A stretch of 39,243 nt of DNA from an uncultured Collinsella sp. (GTDB lineage: Bacteria; Actinomycetota; Coriobacteriia; Coriobacteriales; Coriobacteriaceae): NCBI GenBank assembly GCA_959601045.1, contig CAUGNZ010000024.1:1-39243 (forward strand), given 5' to 3'. The number at the start of each line of letters is the position of its first letter. Position 1 is the stretch's first letter. The translations under genes were made by a program, and so were the position numbers. Below are positions 17,734-27,000 of this stretch, piece by piece. The notes under the pieces are model-generated. The model was not told the DNA's origin, ran no database searches, and was given only the letters and a program-made list of their open reading frames with translations.

Positions 17734-17752
17734 GAGCGGTTTCGCACCGCTC
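17734..17752 (+). terminator. Hairpin after trxA
   Basis: GAGCGGT (17734-17740) pairs with ACCGCTC (17746-17752) across TTCGC. There is no T-run, so it is a weak terminator or a 3'-end stabiliser of the trxA mRNA. Confidence 0.4.
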
Positions 17753-17817
17753 ACCGGAGTGCCAAACGCAAGGCATGCGACCACGGATAGTATGGTAGAC
17801 ACAAACAGCCCCCAGTG

Positions 17818-17854
17818 AACGGGTGCGGGTCAGACGGACTCGCACCCGTTTTCT
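17818..17854 (+). terminator. Intrinsic terminator between trxA and the nikR block
   Basis: AACGGGTGCG (17818-17827) pairs with CGCACCCGTT (17841-17850) and is followed by TTTC. It separates trxA from the nikR block, or acts as an attenuator for the latter if that transcript starts upstream. Confidence 0.65.
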
Positions 17855-17926
17855 TATGCGGCGGCGCTCAAGGCGGGCGTAGTAGAATCTGAACCACCAT
17901 ATCGCCCCGTACAAAAGGAGATTCCC

Positions 17927-18175
17927 ATGCATGACGTCGGAATGAACATGAGCCAGCTTGCCATGAGCGTCAAGCAGGTCGACGACACCATTGAGCTCGC
18001 TCACGAGTGGAGCCATCAGCTGCTGCATGCGACCGAGAACTTTGACATGGAACGCATTGGCGCCAAGCTCGAGGCCGCCATGTCTGCGCTGCACGAGGCG
18101 CACGATGCGCTCGAGGGCTACGAGGAGGCCATCGAGGCCGACCACAACTCCGTCGGCTCTGTGAAACTGGTGTAA
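17927..18175 (+). CDS. Small helical protein encoded directly before nikR
   Basis: An 82-residue protein, not recognised, predicted to be almost entirely helical (LAMSVKQVDDTIELAHEWSHQLL, then KLEAAMSALHEAHDALEGYEEAIEA). It is rich in His (9 residues) and acidic residues. The ATG at 17927 has AAAGGAG upstream. Its stop codon is one base before the nikR start, so the two are co-translated and probably work together, perhaps in nickel handling; that is inference from position and His content. Confidence 0.75.
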   Translation: MHDVGMNMSQLAMSVKQVDDTIELAHEWSHQLLHATENFDMERIGAKLEAAMSALHEAHDALEGYEEAIEADHNSVGSVKLV

Positions 18176-18176
18176 C

Positions 18177-18671
18177 ATGGCCGAGCACGAGCACGCGCAC
18201 AATCACGGTGCGGACGACGACGCGAGCTGCCGCTGCAGCGGCTCCAACTCCGAGCTAGTCCGCTTTTCGGTCACCGCGCCCGACGACCTGCTGCGCCGCT
18301 TTGACGAGCAGATCGCACGCCGCGGTGACGTGGCTAACCGATCCGAGGCCGTACGCGATCTGATTCGCGCCTCGATCGCCAAGGAGCAGATGCGCACGCC
18401 CGACGAGCAGGTCATCGGTTCGCTCACCATGATCTATGACCACCATACCGGAGATCTGACGCGCCGTCTGGACGAGGTGCAGCACGACTACACCGACGAG
18501 ATCGTCTCGACCATGCACGTGCATCTGGACCACCACAACTGCCTGGAGATTCTGGCGCTCAAGGGTCGCGGCAAACGCGTCTATGAGCTAGCGGACCGGT
18601 TGCTGGGGCTGCGCGGCGTTAAGCACGGCGAGCTCACCTGCGCCGCCACCAAGCAAAGCCTGGGGCTGTAA
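18177..18671 (+). CDS. nikR: Nickel-responsive regulator NikR
   Basis: A 164-residue ribbon-helix-helix regulator. The RHH domain (about 25-72; LVRFSVTAPDDLLRRFDEQI...NRSEAVRDLIR) is followed by the ACT-like nickel-binding domain. The high-affinity Ni(II) ligands of E. coli NikR have clear counterparts: H103, H114, H116 and C122 (VQHDYTD and MHVHLDHHNCLE). Unusual is the N-terminal extension of about 25 residues with clustered His and Cys (EHEHAHNHG and CRC), which could be an extra metal site. It lies upstream of hypF, hypC, hypD and hypE, so a role in nickel control of hydrogenase maturation is likely. The E. coli-type operator (GTATGA-N16-TCATAC) was not seen nearby. Confidence 0.93.
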   Translation: MAEHEHAHNHGADDDASCRCSGSNSELVRFSVTAPDDLLRRFDEQIARRGDVANRSEAVRDLIRASIAKEQMRTPDEQVIGSLTMIYDHHTGDLTRRLDEVQHDYTDEIVSTMHVHLDHHNCLEILALKGRGKRVYELADRLLGLRGVKHGELTCAATKQSLGL

Positions 18672-18696
18672 CGGGATTTCCCGCAGCGCACCTGCC

Positions 18697-18763
18697 AAAA
18701 AGGGACAGGTTTATTTTGGTAGGTTTAGAAGTTTTACCGACCAAAATAAACCTGTCCCTTTTT
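18697..18763. repeat. Perfect 24-bp palindromic repeat (REP-like)
   Basis: The arms 18697-18720 and 18740-18763 are exact reverse complements, with a 19-nt loop. The arm contains GGGACAGGTTTATTTT, resembling the GGGGACAG-ATTTATTT repeats spread by RAYT transposases in other bacteria. It lies between nikR and hypF and could terminate nikR or act as a mobile REP. Confidence 0.75.
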
Positions 18764-18789
18764 AGTCGGTTTTGACGAGGGGAAGCCAC

Positions 18790-21243
18790 ATGCGGCATGT
18801 GCATATTCATGTGACGGGCATTGTGCAGGGCGTTGGCATGCGGCCATTTGTGTATCGCGAGGCTATGGCGCATGGCATTTGCGGCTGGGTGCTCAACGCG
18901 GGCGATGGCGTGCACATCGAGGCGCATGCTTCGGTCGAGGCACTCGACGGCTTTGTCGCCGCGCTGTCGGAGCACGCGCCTGCCGCGGCCCGCGTTGAGC
19001 ATGTCGCTGTTGCAGACCTGGAGCCCGACGCTTGGGATGCCGACGATGAGCAGGTCTTTCGCATCGTAGCGTCGCGGGATCAGACCGTGCACACGACGCT
19101 CATCTCCCCCGATATCGCCACCTGTGACGACTGCCTGCGCGAACTGTTCGACCCCGCCGACCGACGCTATCACTACCCCTTTATCAACTGCACCAACTGC
19201 GGGCCGCGCTTTACCATCATCCGGTCTCTGCCTTATGACCGAGCGGCCACGTCGATGAATTGCTTTCCTATGTGCCCCGAGTGCGCCGCAGAGTATGGCG
19301 ACCCGCTTGACCGGCGCTTTCATGCGCAGCCCGATGCCTGCTTTGACTGCGGGCCACATATTACCTGGCGCGAGGCGGCGGGCGACATGGAGCTCGAAGG
19401 CTCGGGGGCGACGCCAGCCGTCGGCAGCACGCGCGAAACCAGCGATGCCATTATTGACCGCTGTGTCGAGCTGCTGGCCAGCGGCGGTATTGTCGCCATC
19501 AAGGGGCTGGGCGGATTCCATCTGGCCTGCAACGCCGCCAATGAGCAGGCGGTGTGCGAGTTGCGCTGTCGCAAGCGTCGCAGCAACAAGCCACTTGCCG
19601 TTATGGTGCGCAGCCTTGCCGATACTGAATGCCTGTGCCATGTCGGTGATGCCGAGCACGGCTTGCTGGCCGGTAGCATCCGCCCCATTGTGCTGTTGCG
19701 CCGACGTGCTGTTGGCGAGGGAGATTCCCCCGACGGCCTTACACTCGCGCCATCCGTCGCGCACGATCTACCCGAGCTCGGCGTCATGCTCCCCTATACA
19801 CCGCTTCAACATTTGCTGCTCGCCGCAGCCGCGGCGCGCGGCATGCACGCGCTCGTCATGACCAGCGGAAACCTGAGCGAGGAACCTATCGAAACTGATG
19901 ACGGCCTTGCTTGGGAACACCTCGTTGCCGCCGGCATTGCCGATGCGCTACTTGGCAACGACCGCGCAATCCTCTCGCGCTATGACGACTCCGTGGTACG
20001 TGTGGTCGACGGCACCGTCATGCCTGTGCGTCGCGCACGCGGATATGCGCCGCAACCGTTGTCGTTGCCGGCGCTCAACGGCACTGCACCCTGCGTGCTC
20101 GCCTGCGGCCCACAGCAAAAGGCAACGATCGCATTCACACGCGAGGATGCGAACGGCCATGTGGCCTGTTTTGTGTCGCAGCATATCGGCGATGTCGAAA
20201 ACGGCGCGACCTTCGATGCCTGGAGCGCCGCGAGCACGCGCTTGGAAGACCTTTTTGACTTGACGCCCGCCGCGCTGGCCTGCGACTTGCACCCCAGCTA
20301 CCTATCGAGTCAGTGGGCGCGCGAACAGGCGCGAAAATGCAATCTGCCGCTCGTCGAGGTACAGCACCATCATGCGCATATCGCGAGCGTAATGGCCGAG
20401 GCTATCGCCGCGGGCCAGCTTACAACTGACGCGCGCGTCCTTGGCATCGCCTTTGATGGCACGGGGGCGGGCACCGATGGGACCATTTGGGGCGGCGAGT
20501 TCCTTGTCGCCGGCCTTGCCGATTTTGACCGCGCCGCGCACCTGCGCACCTGGGCGCTGCCAGGCGGTGCCGCATCCGTGCGCGATGCCCGGCGCAACGC
20601 CTTTGCCCTGCTGAGCGAGCTCGGCCTGCTCGAGCATCCGGGTGCCGCGGGGCTTTTGGGCACCCTCGACGAGCAAACGCGCAGCGTGACAGCCACCATG
20701 ATCGAGCGCGGCATCAACAGCCCGCGTACCAGCAGCATGGGGCGTCTCTTTGATGCCGCGGCAGCGATTCTGGGCATCTGCGGCAAGGCAACCTACGAGG
20801 GCGAACCCGCCATAGAACTCGAAGCCGCCGCCTGGCGCGCGCTTGACGGTAAGACCGTTCGTCTCGACGGCAATCATGCAGGCGTATTCACGCCTGCCGA
20901 CGACTCCCCCATCTTGGACCCCCAACCGCTCATCGAAGCTCTTCTGAATGGAATCGAGGCAGGCGCGCCGGCCGACCGGCTCGCGCTCGACTTCCATATC
21001 GCCATCGCGCGCTCTTCGGCACGAATCGCACGCGAAATCTGCGCGCGCGAGGGCATCGATACCGTCGCGCTCTCGGGCGGTGTGTTCATGAACCGGCTTT
21101 TGCTTCAGCTCCTTACCCACGAACTCAAAGACGCCGGTCTTGCCGTCTTGGTCCCCCACGCTGTACCCGCCAACGACGGCTGCATCGCCTACGGTCAGGC
21201 CGCCATCGCTCGCGCTCGCCTCGCGCAGACGGCGTTGCGATAG
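18790..21243 (+). CDS. hypF: Carbamoyltransferase HypF
   Basis: An 817-residue hydrogenase maturation factor that makes the cyanide ligands of the [NiFe] centre from carbamoyl phosphate, passing a carbamoyl group to HypE. Domains in order: acylphosphatase (about 1-90; GIVQGVGMRPFVYRE), two zinc fingers (about 105-180; CDDC...CTNC and CPEC...CFDC), a YrdC-like domain (about 200-390; GGIVAIKGLGGFHLAC), and a Kae1-like domain with VQHHHAHIASV and FDGTGAGTDGTIWGGEF. The ATG at 18790 has GAGGGGAAG upstream. A REP-like palindrome separates it from nikR. The length is slightly above the family's usual 750-770. Confidence 0.96.
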   Translation: MRHVHIHVTGIVQGVGMRPFVYREAMAHGICGWVLNAGDGVHIEAHASVEALDGFVAALSEHAPAAARVEHVAVADLEPDAWDADDEQVFRIVASRDQTVHTTLISPDIATCDDCLRELFDPADRRYHYPFINCTNCGPRFTIIRSLPYDRAATSMNCFPMCPECAAEYGDPLDRRFHAQPDACFDCGPHITWREAAGDMELEGSGATPAVGSTRETSDAIIDRCVELLASGGIVAIKGLGGFHLACNAANEQAVCELRCRKRRSNKPLAVMVRSLADTECLCHVGDAEHGLLAGSIRPIVLLRRRAVGEGDSPDGLTLAPSVAHDLPELGVMLPYTPLQHLLLAAAAARGMHALVMTSGNLSEEPIETDDGLAWEHLVAAGIADALLGNDRAILSRYDDSVVRVVDGTVMPVRRARGYAPQPLSLPALNGTAPCVLACGPQQKATIAFTREDANGHVACFVSQHIGDVENGATFDAWSAASTRLEDLFDLTPAALACDLHPSYLSSQWAREQARKCNLPLVEVQHHHAHIASVMAEAIAAGQLTTDARVLGIAFDGTGAGTDGTIWGGEFLVAGLADFDRAAHLRTWALPGGAASVRDARRNAFALLSELGLLEHPGAAGLLGTLDEQTRSVTATMIERGINSPRTSSMGRLFDAAAAILGICGKATYEGEPAIELEAAAWRALDGKTVRLDGNHAGVFTPADDSPILDPQPLIEALLNGIEAGAPADRLALDFHIAIARSSARIAREICAREGIDTVALSGGVFMNRLLLQLLTHELKDAGLAVLVPHAVPANDGCIAYGQAAIARARLAQTALR

Positions 21244-21374
21244 GCTGTTTTGCCAGCCTGCGCGCCGCCGTCTCACAGGTGTAACGCGTTTGCTCGTGAC
21301 TCCCGCGAGCGCTACCATCAACTGATGGGTAATTAGGCGCCTATCCAGCGCAAAACGTATAAAAGGGGAACATT

Positions 21375-21635
21375 ATGTGCCTTGCCGTTCCCGGTAAAGT
21401 GGTCAAACGCGACGACGACCTTAAGGCGACCGTCGACATGATGGGCATCGAGCGCTCCGTTTCGCTGCGCCTCGTGCCGACGGCACAGGTAGGCGACTAT
21501 ATTCTCGTGCACGCCGGCTTTGGCATTCAGATTGTCGACGAGCAGGAAGCCCAAGAGACACTCGAACTCGTCAATACCATGGCCGAGCTGGCCGAAGAGG
21601 ACCAGCTCGCCACCAACCCGGCCGAGGCATACTAG
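21375..21635 (+). CDS. hypC: Hydrogenase maturation chaperone HypC
   Basis: An 86-residue HypC/HybG/HupF-family chaperone that with HypD carries the Fe(CN)2CO unit to the hydrogenase large subunit. It begins with MCLAVPGKVV, where Cys2 is the essential metal ligand, and continues with VDMMGIERSVSLRL and GDYILVHAGFGIQIVDE. AAAAGGGGAAC lies before the ATG. It is 131 bp after hypF; that gap has only small hairpins. Its stop codon overlaps the hypD start by one base. Confidence 0.96.
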   Translation: MCLAVPGKVVKRDDDLKATVDMMGIERSVSLRLVPTAQVGDYILVHAGFGIQIVDEQEAQETLELVNTMAELAEEDQLATNPAEAY

Positions 21636-22747
21636 TGGCGGCGGCGCAGCCGGTTCGCTCCGGTATCGACTTTTCGGCATTTCGCGACCCCAAGCTGGCT
21701 CGCGAGCTCATCGATCGTATTCACGAGCTTGTCGGCAACCGCAGCATCAACCTTATGGAAGTCTGCGGTACGCATACCGTGAGCATTGGCCGCTATGGCT
21801 TTCGCTCCATTATGCCGACGGGACTCAAACTGCTAAGCGGCCCGGGATGCCCCGTTTGCGTCACCGCCAACCGCGACATCGATCACGCAATCGCGCTTTC
21901 CAACATGGACGGCGCCATCATCACCACCTTTGGCGACATGATGCGCGTGCCCGGATCGTCCACCTCGCTAGCTGCGCAAAAGGCGGCAGGGCGCGACATC
22001 CGCATCGTCTACTCCCCGCTCGACGCGCTCGACATTGCCGAGCAAAACCCCGATCGTCCAGTCATTTTTATGGGCGTGGGCTTTGAGACCACAACGCCCA
22101 CCATCGCCGCCGCCATCTTGGAGGCCGAGGCGCGCGGGCTTTTGAACTTTTCGGTCTATTGCGCCCACAAGACCACGCCGCCGGCATTGCGCGCCATCGC
22201 CAACGATCCCGAGACCGCCATCGACGGCTTTATCCTGCCGGGCCACGTCGCCACCATCACGGGGTTGGCGCCCTTTAGCTTTTTGGTCGACGAGTTCAAT
22301 ACCCCGGGTGTGGTCACGGGATTTGAACCGGTCGATATCCTGCAGGGCATCTGCATGCTGGTCCAGATGGTTGTCGAGGGCAGACCCGCGATTGGCAACG
22401 CCTACCGCCGTGGGGTCAACGCAGACGGCAACCCCGTGGCGCGCCAGCTAGTCGAGCAAGTGTTTGAGCCATGCGACACCACGTGGCGTGGGCTGGGGCC
22501 GATTGCCAACTCGGGCCTTTCCATCCGCCACGAGTTCTCGCGCTTTGATGCCCGCGCTCGCTTTGACGTGCCCGCTGAGGCGACGGTCGAGCCGCGTGGG
22601 TGCCGCTGCGGCGACGTGCTGCGCGGGGCCATTACGCCGAGCAGCTGCCCCCTGTTCGGCCACGCTTGTACACCGGAGCATCCCGTCGGCCCCTGCATGG
22701 TGAGCTCCGAGGGTAGCTGCGCGGCTTACTACCGCTACCGCGACTAA
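21635..22747 (+). CDS. hypD: Hydrogenase maturation factor HypD
   Basis: A 370-residue iron-sulfur scaffold on which the Fe(CN)2CO group is built with HypC and HypE. Key cysteine motifs are present: MEVCGTHTVS, SGPGCPVCVT and GFETTTPT, plus the C-terminal [4Fe-4S] set in CRCGDVLRG, SSCPLFGHACTPE and GPCMVSSEGSCAAYYRY. The start is a GTG that overlaps the hypC stop codon (TAGTG), so translation is coupled. Confidence 0.96.
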   Translation: MAAAQPVRSGIDFSAFRDPKLARELIDRIHELVGNRSINLMEVCGTHTVSIGRYGFRSIMPTGLKLLSGPGCPVCVTANRDIDHAIALSNMDGAIITTFGDMMRVPGSSTSLAAQKAAGRDIRIVYSPLDALDIAEQNPDRPVIFMGVGFETTTPTIAAAILEAEARGLLNFSVYCAHKTTPPALRAIANDPETAIDGFILPGHVATITGLAPFSFLVDEFNTPGVVTGFEPVDILQGICMLVQMVVEGRPAIGNAYRRGVNADGNPVARQLVEQVFEPCDTTWRGLGPIANSGLSIRHEFSRFDARARFDVPAEATVEPRGCRCGDVLRGAITPSSCPLFGHACTPEHPVGPCMVSSEGSCAAYYRYRD

Positions 22748-22795
22748 CCCGGACGCACCCGCACGCCGGCACCACCCACGATTGGAGTTTTGGAT

Positions 22796-23830
22796 ATGTC
22801 CCATAGCATCACCGATAGCACCGTCCTGTTGGGCCACGGCTCTGGCGGTCAGATGATGAAACGCATCATCGATGAGGTCTTTTTGGATGCCTTTGGGTCG
22901 CCCGAGCTGCTCGAGGGCAACGATGCCGGCGTCGCCGCGCTGCCCGCAAGCGGACGCATCGCCATGTCGACCGACAGCTTTGTAGTCTCGCCGCAGTTCT
23001 TCCCCGGTGGCAACATCGGCCGCCTTGCCGTGTGCGGAACCGTCAACGACGTCGCGACCTCAGGCGCCAACGTGCGCTACCTGTCGTGCGGATTTATCCT
23101 CGAAGAGGGCTATCCCATGGATAAGCTCCGCCAGATTGTGCAGACGATGGCCGAGACGGCGCGTGAGGCGGGCGTGTCCATAATCACGGGCGACACCAAG
23201 GTGGTCGAGCGCGGCGGGGCCGACGGCGTCTACATCAATACCGCCGGCGTGGGCGAGGTTCTCGCGGGCGTGGCGCTCAGCGGTGCCAACTGCCAGCCCG
23301 GCGATGTCATTCTGGTATCGGGTACGCTGGGCGACCACGGTATCGCCATCATGAGCCAACGCGAGGGCTTGGCGTTTTCGAGCACGATCGAAAGCGACGC
23401 CGCGCCGCTCAACCACCTGATTGCCGACGTTTTGGCCGCAGTGCCCGGCACGCGTTGCTTTCGCGACCCCACGCGCGGTGGCCTGGCGTCCACGCTCAAC
23501 GAGTTTGCCCAGGCCAGCGGTGTTGCCATGGAGGTCGACGAAGATGCCCTGCCCGTGCGTCCCGACGTGCAGGCCGCCTGCGAAATGCTCGGCTACGATG
23601 TGCTGCAGGTGGCAAACGAGGGCAAGATGGTTGCCGTCGTGCCGGCCGAGCAAGCCGATGCCGCACTGAGCGCCATGCGCGCCGCCCGCTACGGCGAGAA
23701 CGCCGCCATCATCGGCCGCGTGCTACCGCTTGCCGAGGGCACCCGTCCCGCCGTGCGCGTACGCACCGGCTGGGGCTCGACCCGCATCCTCGACATGCTC
23801 GTAGGAGAACAGCTGCCGAGAATTTGCTAG
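22796..23830 (+). CDS. hypE: Hydrogenase maturation factor HypE
   Basis: A 344-residue AIR-synthase-like protein that dehydrates the thiocarboxamide on its C-terminal cysteine to a thiocyanate and gives cyanide to the iron. The ATP-binding part has LGHGSGGQMMKRII, GNDAGVAAL and FVVSPQFFPGGNIG; the protein ends in PRIC, the required terminal cysteine. The ATG at 22796 is chosen because GGAG lies eight bases upstream. A 48-bp gap separates it from hypD. HypA and HypB, which insert nickel, are not in the window. Confidence 0.96.
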   Translation: MSHSITDSTVLLGHGSGGQMMKRIIDEVFLDAFGSPELLEGNDAGVAALPASGRIAMSTDSFVVSPQFFPGGNIGRLAVCGTVNDVATSGANVRYLSCGFILEEGYPMDKLRQIVQTMAETAREAGVSIITGDTKVVERGGADGVYINTAGVGEVLAGVALSGANCQPGDVILVSGTLGDHGIAIMSQREGLAFSSTIESDAAPLNHLIADVLAAVPGTRCFRDPTRGGLASTLNEFAQASGVAMEVDEDALPVRPDVQAACEMLGYDVLQVANEGKMVAVVPAEQADAALSAMRAARYGENAAIIGRVLPLAEGTRPAVRVRTGWGSTRILDMLVGEQLPRIC

Positions 23831-23920
23831 CGGCTGCTCTGCAAGCTGCTCAGCATCCGGCCACAATCGGCCCGCCCATTTTCACTGGGACGTTGGCCCA
23901 CTCAAACCGCGAGGAGATGG

Positions 23921-23959
23921 AAGGGCCCTCCTGCCGAGCTGATCGGCAGGAGGGCCCTT
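23921..23959. terminator. Bidirectional hairpin between hypE and the surface-protein gene
   Basis: A perfect 16-bp stem (23921-23936 with 23944-23959, loop of 7). It sits between convergent genes and can serve both strands, although the T-runs are short. Confidence 0.7.
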
Positions 23960-24011
23960 CGCTTTGCAAGGCCATACTCCTTGCAGTATTTACCTGGTAG
24001 GCAGAGGGTCG

Positions 24012-27000
24012 CTACGCCGCGCGGCGCTTGGTGTAGACAAACCAGCCGCCGACGGCCGCGATACCGACGATGCCCACGGCAACACCGGCGATGGCAAAGC
24101 CGTTCGAGCCCGTGTCCGCAGCCTTGTTGGCAGCATCGGCGCTCAACGCGGCGGTCTTGCCGGACGTGCCCGACTTTTTGCCGCTCTTGTCTGTCTTGCC
24201 GGCGACGGAAGACTCCATCGAATCCTTCTTGCCGGATTCAGCCTCGACTTTGGTATCGCCGGTGGCCTTGGCGGCCACAGGAGCCATCACGGCCGCAAAA
24301 CCGCCGGTTCCGTTGCCTGCACCGCTGTCCGACCCGGTACCCGGCGTCAGAACGCCCGGCGCCACCGTGGGCTTCTGCGGGTCGTTGCTGCTCGAGCCCT
24401 TGCCCGCCATCACGGCCGTCTTCCAGGCAATCGTCTCTCCCGAGGAGACACGATACGTCGTGAGCGCGCGGAGCGATTGCTCGGTCGCCATGGCGTTGGC
24501 CGCGCCGCCCTTGCTGTGCGCATAGCCGTTGCCGCCGTCCACGCGGTACAGGTCCAGCGCACACACCACGTTGGTCGCGGCATTTGCAAACCCGTTGACG
24601 GGGTTGGCCGGGTCACGGTCGAGCGAAAGCAGTGCGAGGATCACCTGGGCATTGGCCTCGGCAGAACCGAAGTCACAGGTACCGGCGTTCATCTTGCCCT
24701 TGAGGTAGGAGAGGCCGTTCTCGATGGCAGCATCGACCTTGGTGTCGCCCGCATAGGGCGCCACGGCCTGGATCGCCATAGCCGTCAGGTCCACGTCGCC
24801 CAGTCGCGTACCTTCCACAGCGTCGTCGCTGCCGAGGAGCTCACAGACGGCGTCCACGAGGCTCGCGCGCGTCCAGGCGGAACCGGCGGGCGCATCCGAG
24901 CCGCTCGCATTGAGCGCCATCAGTGCGAAGATCTTCTCGTTGGCGCGCGTCATATCGGTGCGGCCGCAGATGAGCTCGACCAGGTTGACGCCGTCATAGT
25001 CGGTGATGTCCTCGCCGATGGCGGAGAGAGCAAGCGCCACACGCTCGGTCTCAGTCAGAGCGCAGGTCGCACTCCCCCACTCGGCCTTGTGCTCGGCCAG
25101 CGAGGCGCGGTAGTTATCGAGCAGTTTGGAATCGATCTTGCGGCCCGCCTTGGCAAAGTCGTAGATCTCCCACTCGTCGCCATACTGGAAGGCGTCGGAG
25201 CTGCGGCGCGCGTCGATGAACGCAGCGGCAGCATCGATGCCCGCCGAGGCGGACTCACTCGTGGCGGGGCTCGCGGCCACACCGGCCACGGTGATGGTAA
25301 GCGTCACGGGCTCGGCACCGGCAGTCGTGTCCACCGGCGTACCTGTCGCGATCACCGTGCCGGCCGAAAGCGCCGTCACCGTGTAGTCACTCGAGGCCAC
25401 GTACAGGCCGTCATCGGGAGCGCCGTCAACGTGCTTCCAGGCGCCCTTCTCGTTGCGGTCGATGCCCACGATACCCGAGGCGTCCTTGCCGTCGAGTGTC
25501 TTGAACGTCCAGGTGAGGCCGGGTTCGGTCACGCTCCAGCCGTCCGCGTCGTTCTTGCCGGTAAAGGCCAGGTCGAGCTTTTGCGCCGAGCCGGCCTTGA
25601 GGTAGAGGCTGTCCGTGCCGGCCGTCACGCTCGCAAGCGGATTTTGGTAAGCATAAGTCACGTCGCACGACGCGCTGATGACCTTGCCATCGGCGTCCGT
25701 GTCGGGCAGCGTCGCGGTAAACGTGGTGGTGCCAGCCTTGTACGCCGTGTAGCCGATCTCGCCCGCGGTGGTGTAGGCCGCCACGGCAGGATCGCTGCTC
25801 GTCACGGTAAAGTTGTCGCGGTTGGTGGCGTTGTCGGGCGCCACCACCGGGCGTGCGTGATCGGTCAAAAACGCGCCGCGCTCGGAGAGTGGGCTGCGGC
25901 CCTGCAGGTAGACGGTGGCGCCGTCCTCGTTATAGCCCATCGAGATGGACGTGGCGGCCACGGCTTCGGACGTCAGCGTCACGCTCTTGGAGCCGGCGCC
26001 CGCAGATGCGGCGTCGCGCGGGGTAACGGTAATCGTGGCACTGCCGGCATGCTTGAAGTAAAAGCAGGCCGAGTAGTCGTTGCTGTAGATGGTCGTAGGA
26101 TCGCTCGAGGCAAAGTGGAAGCGGCTGAACGAGACGGGCACGTACTCGCCCTTATCGGCATCGACGTAATGCACGCGAATCTCGAGGTTGCGCACCTCGG
26201 AGCCCTGGACGGTAGCCGTACCATCGGTCACGTTGCTCACGGTGCCGTCGGAGGCACGATACCACAGCTCAAAGTCGTCGAACTGCTTGGCTTTGGCCTT
26301 GATCTTGATGGTAGCCACGGTCTGCTCGGAGCCATCGGCCTTGCGCTCGGTGGCGGTCACCGTGCCGGTAGCGTTGTCGTAGACGTAGAGCTCTCCCGTG
26401 GACTCGTTGATGCCGATGTTGCCGCGGTTGGCGTCATCGGTGCCCCAGGTGATGGTGCTCGTGGCCGGGACGCCCTTAAGTGCAAAGACGCCAAGTTTGC
26501 GGTAGGCGTCCACAGCATCAGGCGAAACCTCGAGCATATGGCCGGCAACCGTCTGGCTGGTGCCGTCGTTGGCCGTGAAGCTCACGGTGTAGGCGTCGTC
26601 GGGCGTGGTGTCCTCGGGCGCCTGGTAGCTGTTGCCCGAGCCAAAGACCGGCGTGCCATTTTTATCGATACCCCAGCTGCTGCCGTTGGCGCCGCAGTTG
26701 GCGTTGATAAGATCGGCGAAGGCATCGGTGGCCATGTCGGCGGGGTCGACGGCATAGGAGTTGACGAATGCCGAGGCGGGAGCGTCCATCTTGTTGGTGA
26801 GGAATGCGCCCCAGTAGGTGTTGACGAGCTGGCCCGCGCTATAGGTCGCGAACAGCGCGCCCGCTGTGCCCTCGGAGGTCGACACGCAGTTGGACACGAT
26901 GCCGCCGTCGAGCGTACGCGCAAAGCCCGCAACGCCCTTGCCGGTCACACTCGTGGAGCAGTTGAGCACGGCACCCTGAACCTTGTTGCCCAGGGGGCCG

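Noticed and set aside
24012..24110. Canonical LPXTG sortase signal at the surface protein's C-terminus
   Set aside because: The membrane helix and basic tail are there, but the motif before them reads ADTGSNG, so only a degenerate signal can be claimed.
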